A stretch of DNA of 64,000 nucleotides from Adineta steineri (GCA_905250115.1 CAJNOI010000007.1:53049-117048); one strand, 5' to 3'; shown: positions 11,848 through 24,644, counted from the first letter of the stretch. Numbers and translations: made by a program. The notes: generated by a model not told the origin, from the sequence alone.

Positions 11848-12258
11848 TTCAAATATAATAACAATTGAAATAGCATTCTCGAATATTTATAGTTATAAAC
11901 TATAAAAAAGAATTTTTTTTGTATAAAATACAAAAGTCTTTCGTAGTTATTAGTAAATAAAACGTTTTTTTTTCTTATTTATTATACCAGTCATGTCATT
12001 GTATTGGTCTTTTGAAAAAATTGAACAAATTTTTGAATAAACATTAATTGATTTGTTTATTTATAATCATAGTTGTTTTTGAAATGATTATTCATTATTA
12101 TAAAACCAATAAAAATAAGTTTCTAATTCAAGAATTCAGCTAAGATTACATAGATTTACTGTATCAAGTACTATGATATTAAGCATAAAATTATCATTGG
12201 TTAAAATACTTTTCTACTACACTCATTTATACAGTTATATACTTTTTGTAAAATATCG
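11848..12258. other. 3' flank of the cyclophilin gene
   Basis: AT-rich, with AATAAA near 11955. No gene seen. Confidence 0.5.
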
Positions 12259-13149
12259 TATATCGGCTTGTCCACGTAACGCGACACTTCGCCGATCAAG
12301 TTTTTAAAATTTTTTTTTTCGAGTTGAACAGATTTGAACAAGCTACTAGACGCAGTTTTTAACGCTGATTACGAATCTGAGATTTATTTTATAAAAAATT
12401 CAGATTTTATTATCAAAAACTGGGTTTTAAACTTTTGAAAAATCGTATTTCGAGTTTTCTACCCAAAAAAGTTTTCCAAAAATTTGCGACAGACATATCA
12501 TTCAATGCAGAATTGGATTCTCTACAAAATGGCCTATTTAGTTTTGATTTTAATAGCTGGTAACAATTTTTAACCTCCAATACCCTCCCCAACTTCCGGT
12601 CCAGTTTTTGAGCTCCCTCGTGGATGAATTAATCTGATTCTTTAGTACACGTTTATCTACACAGTAATGAGTAACCGTTAAAAAATTCAAATCATTCGGA
12701 CGATATTAACTACCTCAAAAATGGCTCACAAAAAAGTGTGTAACAGCGTTACGAAAAACGTAACAGCGTTACGTTTGTTTTTTGCATTTTTCACACAAAC
12801 AAAAATAGCTAAAAGGAAATTTTTTTTGGTTTTAGAAAGCTCGTTTAAAGCTCTACAGACTTAGTTCTAAGAGCATTTCTTTTGAACAAAATATATCGCA
12901 AGAAATTAGAGTTTTCTTGGTGGTACTGAAGAATAAGGGTCTTTTTATGTAACAGTGTTACGCGACAATGTAACCCTTACAGATATCCGAGGCTTCAACA
13001 AAAAAATATCGTTTTTATAGAATAAGTAGAGTTCGATAAGCTGCATCGAATGGCGTTTGAACGAACGTTCTACCTATTACACTTTCCGAGATAATTGAAC
13101 AAGAATGTGTCAAAAACGTAACAGCGTTACGCTTGGACAAGCCGATATA
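12259..13149. mobile_element. Non-autonomous TIR DNA transposon (MITE-like)
   Basis: Both ends read TATATCGGCTTGTCCA in inverted orientation (left from 12259, right ending 13149). Homology continues as CGTAACGC on the left and, after a 2-base insertion, AGCGTAACGC on the right. If TA is the target duplication, the element proper is 12261-13147. The interior (about 890 bp) has no coding potential but contains the near-palindrome GTAACAGCGTTAC at 12740, 12760 and 13118 and a one-base variant at 12949. GC content is higher than in the flanks. A family call (Tc1/mariner or other TA-targeting group) is inference. No transposase is present. Confidence 0.75.
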
Positions 13150-13976
13150 TGTTTAGACATACTATTTGATGATAGACATACCAAAGACATGTATGCATCG
13201 AAATCTAATGTTGCAATGTTATCAACTTGTAATTCTACTGTACTGAACAACTGATGCGTCCACGTGTATGATCTTTATTTTAATAATAGTTCATTATCAT
13301 TGGATGCAAAGCATTTCTAATGTATGAGATTGTTGAACAAATAGAGAATATTGTCAAATATAAGATAGTTAATGGTTTGGTACGTACTACGAAAGAGAAA
13401 TATTGTGTTACCCTATATACGTCAATGTGTAGAAAGGAAACAACTTATTATTGAATGGGAGAGGAATAATACCTAATTAATAGAAAAAAAGAAGAAAAAA
13501 TAAATGTACCTGGATATATTAGAGTAGGAAACGACGTGTACACATGAATATGTGGCAAAAGAATCGAAAGAATTTTTCCAAATGAGAGATGTTAGTGACT
13601 ATTATTTGAATTCTTTCTGAACGAATATTAATGATTCGCTATCAGGTGTCGTTGATAAACAGATACTTCTACTAATTGTATATATTTTGATTCGCTGACA
13701 GAAGTCAATAAATAAACGAGTAAATATTTGATTCAAAATTTTTTTGAGAGGGGCAATTGCCACAAATTGCCTCGTGGAGGTCTATCATTACGTACAGTTC
13801 CTATGTCGCTTCTGTCATTTTTTGGGGGTTTTTCCTTTCTACAAGTAATTGCGACATCATGTGAAATATATGATGCATGACGAATATATATTCATTCAGG
13901 TAGGAAGAAAATATACAAACATATCATATCACCAGCATATAGCGTTACACAGCACGCATTTTATCAGGACTCTGCA
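13150..13976. other. Spacer between transposon and F-box exon
   Basis: No gene recognised. Somewhat less AT-rich around 13750-13830. Presumably the promoter region of the F-box/LRR gene. Confidence 0.35.
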
Positions 13977-14129
13977 ATGACAAATCAAACTGTCGTGAAC
14001 TTCCACACGTTACCGGTAGAAATTGTCTATCGAATTCTGGATCATCAGTCCGATCTCACAATGCTATGCTTAATGACCAATATATGTCAAAGGTTTAACA
14101 TGATCTTAAATACCTATCATCGATATCAG
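13977..14129 (+). CDS. F-box exon of an F-box/LRR gene
   Basis: An ATG-initiated exon of exactly 51 codons ending in a phase-0 donor (CAG then GTAAAC). It encodes an F-box: TLPVEIVYRILDH followed by SDLTMLCLM and CQRFNMILNTYHRYQ, the Skp1-binding helical pattern. F-box proteins recruit substrates to SCF ubiquitin ligases. The leucine-rich repeat exons at 15430-16113 are also all in phase 0 and are the likely C-terminal part of the same gene. The 1.3 kb between them contains no confident exon, so the gene may be decayed in the middle or have a long intron. Confidence 0.6.
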
Positions 14130-15429
14130 GTAAACGTTTATCCATCATAACAGTCTAGTTTTTGTCTGATGACTCATAAATTATTTTTTTATCCTAAAAT
14201 CTCTATACAAATAGAATCGTTTCAATAAAATACATATGAATAAACTGTTTGTTACTTAAACTAATTTATCACTTATTAAACTCTTTTAAATACAATGCCC
14301 AGCTAATTAGAAAGAAATAGTTTTTTTTCGTTTCAGTCGCATCAAAACACTTTTTTTATTACTATTTCAATAATAAAAATAACGTTTTGTAAGAAATCAA
14401 CAATGTATAAACTAGCTAGTTTATACATTGTTATAAATAACGTCTCAGAAATTCATCTACATGTTTCCGACAAATGCTCCTCTGAGAGCATGCGTGACTC
14501 CGACTATACGTAACGGCGAATATGGATGGAGAGCAGATTCACTCACAACAACACTCACACTCTCATCCAATCACATTACTTACATTTATACCAGCAAAGT
14601 GGAACATTTCTTCAAGGAACGCTACTTCCAAAGTAAATTTCTTTTTAAAACGCTGCCCCGAAACGCATTTCACCTAAAGGAATTTTTCCCAAGAACGAAA
14701 TTTCAAGAGCACTTCATTGCCAAAATAAAACCATGAGTGCACTTCATAAGAGATATTTATAATTAGACGTTTTAGCATGTATTCGCCTTTCATTCATTAT
14801 GAATCTGACATTATCCAATACGTTCTTTAACTCTTCCATTTTTATCAATCAATATTGTTTTATACACATAACCCTGTGGTATCATCGGAAGCATCTATCA
14901 CAATCAGTGAATATTCTTACCAAAACGAGCCATCTCCATTAATTTAGCCAAATCAGACGACTCAAACGATGTTCTAATGCAAAACGTATCTCTGGTCTCG
15001 TTCATGAACATGAGCGACCCTCATCCACAAACCACTACTATGAAGCCATATTTTTCCAATATCTACACAATACTAACAAGCGATGCAAGACTTCAAATTC
15101 TTTTGCACACCAGCAATTAATACACTATTATTTGTAACTTAGGGCTTTTTCCATATTTCTCAAAACAATTTAAGAATTAAAGCAACTGATACCTAAAAAA
15201 TTCTACCCATATACAAATATTTTTAACTTCCTTTTAACTCGGCTTTTCACTCAACAATCTCGATCCTTTCACAGAATCTAAACTCAAAGAAGTATTAAGA
15301 CTCCTATGTATGTGCTCTTCAATGGAGTCCTACCAAACACTTATTACATTCATCTAAACCTACATAACAACAGCCAACTATCCTGTTCCTTCATCTATAC
15401 CATGTTTTTACTTACACTTTTTCATTTAG
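14130..15429. other. Probable decayed middle of the F-box/LRR gene
   Basis: Around 14545 a short stretch reads TTLTLSSNHIT, resembling one LRR start, but then diverges. The 3' part of one more 57-nt intron copy is visible just before 15430 with its donor GT lost, and the exon expected at 15289-15372 does not match the LRR pattern. This suggests erosion of further repeat units. Confidence 0.35.
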
Positions 15430-16113
15430 ACACTCACCACACTAAATCTCTATGGCAACCAAATCGGAGATGTTGGAGCACAACATTTGGCAGATGCATT
15501 ACAATACAACACAGTAACAGTCTTTCTCTCTCTATCTAAACCATGTTTTTATTTACACTTTTTCATCTAGACACTCACCACACTAACTCTCTCGAGCAAT
15601 AGAATCAGACATGTTGGAGCACAATATTTGGCTGATGCATTACAACACAACGCAGTAACAGTCTTTCCCTATTTATTTATATCATGTCTTTACATACACA
15701 TTTTCATTTAGACACTCACCACACTACATCTCAATTACAACCAAACCGGAGATATTGGAGCACAACATTTGGGTGATGCATTACAACACAACGCAGTAAC
15801 TGTCTTTCCGTATTTATCTATATCATGTCTTTACATACACGGTGTCATCTAGACACTCACCACATTACATCTCTGTGGCAACCAAATCGGTGATGTTGGA
15901 GCAGAGCATTTGGCTGATGGACTACGACACAACACAGTACCCGTCTTTCTCTCTTTATCTATACCATGTCTTTACTTGCACTTTTCCATGTAGACACTCA
16001 CCACACTAAATCTTCGAGACAATCGAATTGGAGCTGATGCTAAACATATAATTTCTGAGTTTCTGAAACGCAACAGGAGCGAGGACAGTCGTGTTCGTGA
16101 ACCAAAGTATTAG
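15430..16113 (+). CDS. RNI-like leucine-rich repeat exons (5 units)
   Basis: Five exons: 15430-15513, 15571-15654, 15712-15795, 15853-15936 and 15994-16113. The first four are each 84 nt (28 codons, phase 0) encoding one ribonuclease-inhibitor-type LRR, starting TLTTLxLxxNxIGDVGAQHL and ending ADALQHNA or similar. The fifth continues to a stop after RVREPKY. Each is separated by a 57-nt intron that is itself repeated. All donors are GTAACA, GTAACT or GTACCC and all acceptors TAG. The reading frame is open in every unit. LRRs of this type (NLRC3-like) bind protein partners. The probable N-terminus is the F-box exon at 13977. The transcript unit is inferred, not proven. Confidence 0.7.
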
Positions 16114-18640
16114 ATATGTTCCAATGACGAACAGATAGTGAATGGTGATGATGATGTTGCGTGGATTTTTATTGTGTTGTAATATTTCGAAAAACAATAA
16201 ATAAAAGTGCTAATTTTTAAAGTTAATGTGTTTTCTGATATTAAATTTTGCTTAGGTTTCGCACTATGTGCTAAGGGGTTGATTTCTTAAAAAAGCTGAA
16301 CATGGTTTTTTAGAAATATTTTGCCACTCTGTAGTATGTGCAAAAGTAGACTATGGTTGTATAAAAGAACAGTGAAATTCGAGAGAATTGTTTTCAATTA
16401 GAATGAATCATAAAAGGCTTTGTAGAGTAATAGCATACTTCTGAAAAATCGTTCCTTGGTGGTTTTGAGTTTCAAAAGATTCCTTTTGAAAATAGTAAAA
16501 CCCTAAGAAGCTCTTCTGAATGATGCTGAAGCAGGATTCTGTCCGGTGATAGTGAACTATAAAATTTGCTCTCCGATATTGCTGACCCGTAAAATGAATA
16601 GTGTCGAATAATTTTGGGGAACAAAAGTTTCTACTTGATAGTACTGAACTTAGAAAGATTCTGTATGGAGTACTGCTGAACCATATATGATTGTTCTAGT
16701 TTGGTAGAGGTCTTCATCATTTTGTAGAGGAATCACTATGAATGTATCGACAGAATAAAAGGTACACTATGGAACTGTGTTATAAGAATGAAAACTCTTT
16801 TTTCAAAATAGTTTTGTTTACGGTTAAAAGCAGTATCGCATTTAGTTATGTTATTTTTTTATGTCTAACTAAGTAATATTGTTTTAACATCAGATTGGAC
16901 TGCATTTCTTCTATAATTGAAAGAAGACCAATTTGTTCTTAGTCGAATCGAACGATATAAATTTTCCAATTTGAAACCTCATATAGCTTCTTTCTCTTTC
17001 AATAACTTCGGTTGTTTGCTGATAACTAATAATTAAATAGGATTTAGAAGTGTTTAACACTACATTTGTCAACTATTACTTCTACCAGAACAGTGTCTTG
17101 TTAACAATAAGCAAAAACACTGCATTTTGCTGCTACATGAAATCTAAGCAATATTCTCAAATTTTTTGCAGTCTTAGAAAAAAATCTGTAACAAGTTTGG
17201 AACCAACCATTACAAGATAGTGTTATCAATAAACCTAGTTTCACTTTCATTCCGAGTCTTAGGCTGTCGAGATAGAATAGTTATTTTCAAATCTCTTCTC
17301 ATTAAAACTAAAAATTGAACTTATATTTATTACAAATATAAACAAATGAGTGCTATAATGAATATGGTTTCTTTCTCTTATCTGAAATGATTTCGAAAAA
17401 TAATCTCAATCGATACGATACAACTTCACAAAGTTTCACATAATCAAGTCGAAAAGTGATGATGTGTTGAGAAATACCATTAATATTAATTTGAAAAGAA
17501 TGCGAATCCAAGTGAGATATGCGAGCGATCTATCGATTAGTAATGGAAATTCCTTTTCATAACGTCATTCAGTGGTTTTAAGAGTAGAATATATCTGCAT
17601 TTACTACTGTGAATAATATATTTAGTAGAGCGCATCTAAGATAGTTAGATATATATATATGGACGTAATCAGCTAGTCTGATACTCTAATCTACTTTCTT
17701 TCTGTTGTCTGTTAAAAACGGACCACCTTCGAGCCAAATTATTGTTAATTGAAATATTGACTGCTAAAAACTGTCGTATATAGAATTATTTGGCCCCTGA
17801 GATCGTTTGTTCGTTTTTTTTTTGAAAACAAAATATAATGATTCTTTGCATCAACCAGTGATATTGTTAATACTAAATTTATAATTCTTATTTTAATATA
17901 TATATATATCATTCACACTAAAAACATTACTAGTATATTTTTATCGAGATCAATGAATTGTTATAAACTATTGAATATCAGTACTTTATAATCGAATTTC
18001 TATAGTAATATCTGCAACGATTCGATATATCATATACAGAATGATAGATAGGTCAATATTGATATGACATTTTAAAGCTATCAGTAAAATAGTTAGAGCA
18101 TTATCTTTACTTCTAGATTATGTAAGTCAACAAATCATTGTACTTATTACTGTATGATACAAATTTTAATTATTGATAGTAACTAATTACTACTGATTTT
18201 TTACTAATCTTTGTTATATTATACAGTATGAATATTCTATTTTAATGTTTATTGATTGACAAAAGAAACGATATCATCATTACTAATCATTTTAGAAATG
18301 AGTGAAAAAAAACTGGAATTGAATAAATTATTCTTCGAAACTATTAATAATTCAATATCTTCTATCTAAATTTTCTCATTTTTCAGTACATTTTCTTTTT
18401 TTTTCTCTAATAAATGAACATCAACATTGGTAATGTCATTATTCATTACTCCAGAGATTTAGTCAACTATATTCATGTCATCCATTCTCTTGAGAATCAA
18501 ATAACGACAAGCACAAATTTCCATTTTATTTGTACAAGAAGGAAAAAAAAGAATACATATATTTATATATATAAATTAGCATATAGAGTCTATTCATCCG
18601 GATGTATAAAAAAAGAAGAAGAAGAGGAAGAAAAACAAAA
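16114..18640. other. 2.5 kb gene-free region
   Basis: AT-rich. Between about 16300 and 16780 short phrases such as GTACTGAAC and GATTCTGT recur at irregular spacing, possibly a very degenerate tandem repeat. TA runs lie near 17648 and 17899. No coding exon or RNA gene was supported. Confidence 0.4.
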
Positions 18641-18893
18641 CTATCTTTTCTGTCTTATTGATTCATTCCATAAATCAAATAATTGATTTTCTCGTTTAAA
18701 ACTCGTATAATCTTGATTATCAATTGTTTGATAAATATGTTTTAAATTTGTTGTTGATAATGATGTATCAATTTGACTACTATCTGTTGAATTTGATAGA
18801 TTTTCATTATGATATGGACATGTTGTTGTTGAATGTGAATGATAAGGACGATAATGTGAATTAATATTTCTTGAATAATATGAAAGATTAGTT
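18641..18893 (-). other. Frameshifted cytoplasmic tail of the LRR membrane protein
   Basis: Directly after the stop of the upstream frame, the minus strand carries an open frame of about 85 codons beginning NETNLSYYSRN and ending WNESIRQKR with a TAG at 18643-18641. Its codon use (TCA, ACA, AAT, CAT) matches genuine genes here. It is out of register with the LRR frame by one base at a run of nine A on the coding strand (T run at 18897-18905). Losing one A, or gaining two, would fuse it to the receptor. Confidence 0.6.
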
Positions 18894-20450
18894 TCATTTT
18901 TTTTTCTTTAAATTAAATTTATGTATTTGAAAACATAAATAACAACATAAAAATATTAATATAAATGTTATTAAACCTCCAATACATGATCCAATTAATA
19001 ACATATAGATATTTATATCATAATTAAATTCCATCGAATTTCGATTTGTTGTTTTTTCAAGTATAATTTCATTTGACGTAAGAATAATAAGTTTATCAGT
19101 GAAAAACTCTCGACAATATTTATCACGTGCATATTTATGTAATAATATTAGACAGATATGATATTTTTTATTTAATTGAATTTGATTAGATAAAAATATT
19201 TCTGTTTGATTTGAATGAAATTTTGGTGACAAATAAAATGGTTCAGCAATACTTATTTGTATCGAATTAAGTATATTAGAATCATCAATAATTGACCATT
19301 GAATAAAAAGACCATTGTCAGATGCTATTTTAACATAGGATATATTAAATAGATTAATTTTTGGTAGAGATAATTTAGTTAAACATTGAAAATTTGATGA
19401 AAGAAATGTTGTATATGATTTTCGAGATAAACATGTCCATGTTGATGCATTGAATTTATTTTGAAATAAAATCAAGTTTTTTAACCATTCTAAATGACAA
19501 TTACATTCCAGAGGATTATTTTCTAAATTTAAATAATTTAATTTTTCAAATAATGAATTTTTTTCAATCGATTTTAATTGATTATAACTTAAATCTAACG
19601 ATGATAATGAATCTTGTTTTGAAAATTTAATTTGTTTTAATAAATTATTAGTGATTGATAATGATAATAAATTTTTCGGTAGATTATTTAAATCTATTGA
19701 TAATAAACGATTGTAATTTAAATTTAAATCTGTTAAATTTTCATTTAACATCGAGAAATTAAAGGATGTTAATAGATTTTGCGTTAAATTTAATGTTTTT
19801 AATTGCGAATTATTTTCCAGAGAAACTGATGAAATAAAATTTTGTGCTAAATTTAAATGAATATACGAGTTTTTTAAATTGATTGCATTTGATATATGAT
19901 TATTTTCTAAATCTAATATTTGTATATTTGATAAATTTGGTATCTGTTTTATTTGACATGAACGTAAATAAATAATTTCAAGTTTGGTCATATTGGAAAA
20001 AGTTTTTTCGAAATTTATTTCACTTAAATCAAATTGATTAAGTTTAAGTATACGAAGGTTATTCAATGGATAACGTATTAAAAATTCTAATGAATTTATA
20101 TGATTATCACCAGTAAGAATTAATTCTTCTAAATAATTTCCTAATAAACGTAATAAATCATTATCAATAAATGTTAATGAATTATTTTCTAAATTTATTC
20201 GTTTGATTGTTTTGATATTATCAAATGATGTACGTAATAAACTTGTTATATTATTATTTGATAATATAAGTTCATCATATGGAAATGAACGTTTAAATGT
20301 TGGAATTTGACTAAGTGTTTTTTCTTCACATTTTATATATGAATCACCATTTGTTAATATTCCACAATGACAACGTGATAAATAATTATCAGTTAATGGA
20401 CAAGATTTTAGTGAATTTATTAGAAGAAATAAAATAAAGAATGCAAACAT
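18894..20450 (-). CDS. LRR single-pass membrane protein
   Basis: Intron-free, 518 residues as read. Signal peptide MFAFFILFLLINSLKS, a Cys-rich LRR N-cap (CPLTDNYLSRCHC), about ten to twelve leucine-rich repeats, an LRR C-cap (NPLECNCHLEWL followed by TWTC and FQC), an Fn3-like region (about residues 365-455) with N-glycosylation sequons, then one transmembrane helix (MLLIGSCIGGLITFILIFLC) and a short KKKK end. The architecture is that of metazoan LRR adhesion/receptor proteins (LRIT, LRRN or tartan type). No specific orthologue can be named. The stop falls right in a nine-A run, and the following 85 codons look like the real cytoplasmic tail in another frame (see 18641-18893), so the end of this CDS is suspect. 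Confidence 0.85.
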   Translation of the reverse strand: MFAFFILFLLINSLKSCPLTDNYLSRCHCGILTNGDSYIKCEEKTLSQIPTFKRSFPYDELILSNNNITSLLRTSFDNIKTIKRINLENNSLTFIDNDLLRLLGNYLEELILTGDNHINSLEFLIRYPLNNLRILKLNQFDLSEINFEKTFSNMTKLEIIYLRSCQIKQIPNLSNIQILDLENNHISNAINLKNSYIHLNLAQNFISSVSLENNSQLKTLNLTQNLLTSFNFSMLNENLTDLNLNYNRLLSIDLNNLPKNLLSLSITNNLLKQIKFSKQDSLSSLDLSYNQLKSIEKNSLFEKLNYLNLENNPLECNCHLEWLKNLILFQNKFNASTWTCLSRKSYTTFLSSNFQCLTKLSLPKINLFNISYVKIASDNGLFIQWSIIDDSNILNSIQISIAEPFYLSPKFHSNQTEIFLSNQIQLNKKYHICLILLHKYARDKYCREFFTDKLIILTSNEIILEKTTNRNSMEFNYDINIYMLLIGSCIGGLITFILIFLCCYLCFQIHKFNLKKKK

Positions 20451-23400
20451 CTAAAAAAGACAAAAAAAATTATATATACATATTTATTCACGATAGTATA
20501 AGATTAATATTCGATAAAGTTGAAGACAGACTATACTGACTTATCTCTCTCGAGCTTTACCATGTGTTCTACAATTTCTTCTTTTTTTTCAATTGTATGA
20601 GAGCAAAAGAGAAACAAAGGAAAAGTCGATTATCTTTTTCAATAGCTGATTGATATTCTATTCTATGTACAGTTGCCGAGAGACAAGTGGGTAAAATGAC
20701 AAGAATAACAGTCGAGTAAGAGTTTTCTGAATCATTCGCATAATAGGAATAGAAAAAGAAAGAATGATAAGAATCAATACTCATATGTGTATATATATAA
20801 TGATCTTAAAAAAACAATCATGTATGATGTAAGCTAGTAAATAAGTAAGAGATAGGCTAAAAGTATATACTCATCTTTATCGAATTCTGAGAGCTGTTGA
20901 TAATATACTATTGAGGCATGGCGCATGTCTCATCGCTGTCGGCAGTCTAGTTCATTGACCGTTACCCCCACTGTGTTAAGAAGACAAAAAAAACTAAAAA
21001 ATCGATTGTCACTTCATTCCATGATGATGACCACAACATTAAGTGGTTTAATAGAATTGAAATGACAGGAAAAGAAGTTGCCGTCACCCATCACAACTTC
21101 TTCTTCTTAGACATCAACAAACCGGATGATAGACATACATGCATGCATACATGTATATAAAATCATATTGTAGATGAATAGTTCATCAATACATACGTAT
21201 GTTGCTTGTGTAATCTTACTTGACACTCTCCGCCCATTTCAACAACATAGAAAGAGCAACAAAAAAAGTCAAAAATGTATGATGATGATGATGTAATAAA
21301 TCCGATGTGCATGTCGAGTCAACAAGAAGAACTGTAATAATGATAAAAGAGCGAGAAGGAGGAAGAACAACAATAACAATACTATTGCATGACTTACTAT
21401 GAGAAAGATCATCTATTTGTTTTGTACGTTGAATGAATAACGAATATTGTCTATAGTTTGTATCTCAAGAGAGAAAAATGAGAGAGAGAGAGAGGGAGAC
21501 AACTAATCAAATGAATGTTCATTCCTTTTCTTATTCACTTAATTGAAAAATATTAGTGTACCATGAATTAAATATGTATATGAATGAATAAATGACAATG
21601 AGAGAAGAAGAAGAAGAAGAAGAAAAAGCTTTAAATGAATTAAGAGCTTCAATCAAGCGCCTATACATATATATATATATGTGTATGCATGTATGAATGT
21701 GTATACACTCTCAACTTAAAACATCGATCACTAAAAAGAAAAACGATTATCGGCTTCCCGTGTCGGTCACATAGGACTGAAGAGAAGAAAAGAATCAACA
21801 CCTGTTAGAAAAAGAAAAACTAAAAGGTGCGAAGTGGCTGATGGTATATGCTCTAATCTTCAAATAGGTCTAGTATGCAATTCATTAAAATGATAAGTGG
21901 TTTCATTTTGATTTCTGTACTGGACAGGTGAAGCCATTTTTTTCTCTGCCTCTCTCTCTCTCTCACCCTTATCAATCTCATTTTGAAGAGGTCGAATATT
22001 ATACCAAAAGATTCATCATTACTGACAATATATATGCAAATATTCGAACCATGAAATGGTCCGTTATCGATAAGACGAGGAGTAAAGAGCGAACATACAA
22101 ATACATACTCATCATTACGCTACTCAAGCATGCATGCCCTTAACAAAGGTAACAACACTCCTACAATTGAATTAGACGCGTCTTCGATATGGATGAATTG
22201 GCAAGTATTGTCTATAGTAAAACTATGATGATGATGATCGATTCATAGTAATTTGTTCAAGTGTTGTTTTTTTCGTTTGAATACATATACTGACATATGG
22301 CTGACGTGTAATATGAAAAAATTATGAATAAAATCAAAATAAACCGATTTAGTTTTGATAGACAGAATCAATAAATAAATATATTTGATAAGAATATGAG
22401 CTTAAAAGCAAACAATCAACACTATGTGAATGACATAGACAGACAAACACAAACAAGAGAAAAGAAGGAATGAAAGAAAAGAAGTTTTTTGAATTTTTAA
22501 CAATATAATGACGGTGATAGCGGTGACGGAAAGGAAGGTTAAATGAGTCGAAATTAAGCTCAAACGTTGACAGTATGTTCATAGATTTTGTCAGCTATGT
22601 ACACATCCTGTCATATCAATGGATCAGATCTGATAACAGACGAGTACGATATTGTCAACAAGTGAATTTTATTATTTCGCACATTTGCTAGTTGAAATCT
22701 GATAGAGAAAGACTTATGCATATAAAATATAAGGAGAGAAAGAGAGAAAAAAAAAGAGTTTACAAAAATTAATGTACTAATTGACTCACGTGGTATGCTG
22801 AGTTGTTCTTCACAGGGTCAATCATCATTTCGATTGAAATAGTTGTGCCTCGGGGGTGACAAAATGATTAGTAAAAATTTTTTTCTGCACAGTGGATATT
22901 TGATTACTTTCGACGGACACAAGATGAGATAGAGGAAGGCAATGACATACATCATATGAAGTAGAAAAAAAAATAGAAAAAGTCACTGTTCATTCGATCG
23001 TATACGATATGATCAACTTTGTCCTTCGAAAAAGAAATAGAATTTGATGAAAGCGCGTCATCGGGGTCCTACGGTTCCCTACTATTCTAGTCAATTAATA
23101 ATGTGCGAGTTCTCCATTCTAATGTGATTAGACAACGGCAATACAACTACTACTGCTGCTATTACTGTCCTTTCTCTTATTTCTTCTCGTATTTTCTTTA
23201 TTTCTCTCATATTCTTAGTTATTTCAGTTCAATTTATCTTCTTCTTTGTTCGTCTACGAAGGTTATAGAAAAAACATGAACATCTTAGAAACATAAACTA
23301 AAAATTAACACTCTCACTAGATTAATCATCTCTCTAATGAATAGCAAGCTTTCTTCGCAATTTCTTTAGGGGATCTCATATACTCCTACATAGACACAAT

Positions 23401-24644
23401 CTATGTTTGTCAACTGAAGGCCATACTCAATCGTGACTGATCAATCGATTTTCGACTGTGCACCACTTGGTTATAATGATAGAGAAAAAAAACGAGTGAA
23501 AGCGTTTGCATGGTTGATTGAAGTTCGATGATTAAACTCAACTAGACTGTTCATATGATGACTAATAATGAGCATATGACCGTATAGCGTAGCAAATGTA
23601 CACATATAAATATATATATACATAGGCTCTTTGATATGGAAATATGCGTGCTGGTGATATCGCATTTCAACGTTTTTAATTGTATAATGTTTTAGCAATG
23701 ATTCGGGGCGGTGAGCATATATATGCTCGTTGATGTTATTAAGAAAGAATCGAAGAAAAAAAAAAGTTAATCAGCAATTGTTTTTCCATTAAATACAATA
23801 TAATGCTTGAGGCAGCCGTCTGTCCTTTCTGTATTCTATTCCTGTCACATCATTGTCGAAAGTTATCTGTCAGAAACTCATCCGCGCTCATCATTTAACA
23901 ATCATATATATATATGGATGCATACATATAGTTTGACCTTCTACTGAAGAGTTGTACTAATCTGCGTATCCATTCAGTTTGAACCTATTCATTATAATAA
24001 GAAGCTATGTTTGCATGCAATAGTTGTCATTTATTGAGAAAAGAACATTTGAACTATTCAATCATATCGATAAATGTTTATACTAAAAGACAAGAGATTA
24101 ATGTCAAAATAAGATATTGATTTGATAATATTAAATTTTTTGATTTGATTTTAAAAGATATTTATTTTTAATAGATTTCATAATAATAAATTTTAGATTT
24201 CAAGATAGAAATCATTAGATAAATCAGTCAATTATAAACATACAAGCGATTAGATAATTATTACATAAACGATAATCGTTATGATTTAGTTAATATCATC
24301 ATATTATCGTCTATAATCAATTCCATATTCACTAATAGAATAAAAAAAAAAAGGAAAAGAATAATTACATATTTCAGAAACTGTATGATGTCATATATTT
24401 GGTACACTATTCTAACTAACTAACTTCCAATGGTTCTGTATACTGGTGATAATAAACTACCAAACGAATATCATCAACATAAATAAGATGATAAATATGT
24501 CGATAACAGTCGTACGTATAAGTGACAAATGTCTAATATAGAAAAAATAAGTGGACTATTTTCTCGTTTAGTTTTAGTTTCAACACATTATTATAACCTC
24601 TCTCTCTATATATATCTTTAATGGTATTTTCTTTAGATTTAACT
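20451..24644. other. 4.2 kb gene-free, microsatellite-rich region
   Basis: Contains GATG, AAG, GA and TC short runs (for example GA at about 21477-21497, AAG at about 21606-21627, TC at about 21947-21965) and several TA runs. Short frames exist on both strands but none shows domain content, consistent codon bias or splice-linked extension. It could hold long regulatory DNA of the flanking genes. Confidence 0.45.

Noticed and set aside
14461..14736. A 91-codon + strand frame between the F-box and LRR exons.
   Set aside because: Only an LRR-like fragment of about ten residues is recognisable; the rest has no family resemblance, so it was treated as decayed sequence.
16300..16780. Possible degenerate tandem repeat with GTACTGAAC-like phrases.
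   Set aside because: Spacing is irregular and similarity too weak to define a unit by eye.
18294..18371. 25-codon frame starting MSEKKLELNKLF after an acceptor-like AG.
   Set aside because: Too short, no partner exon, no promoter or signal peptide.
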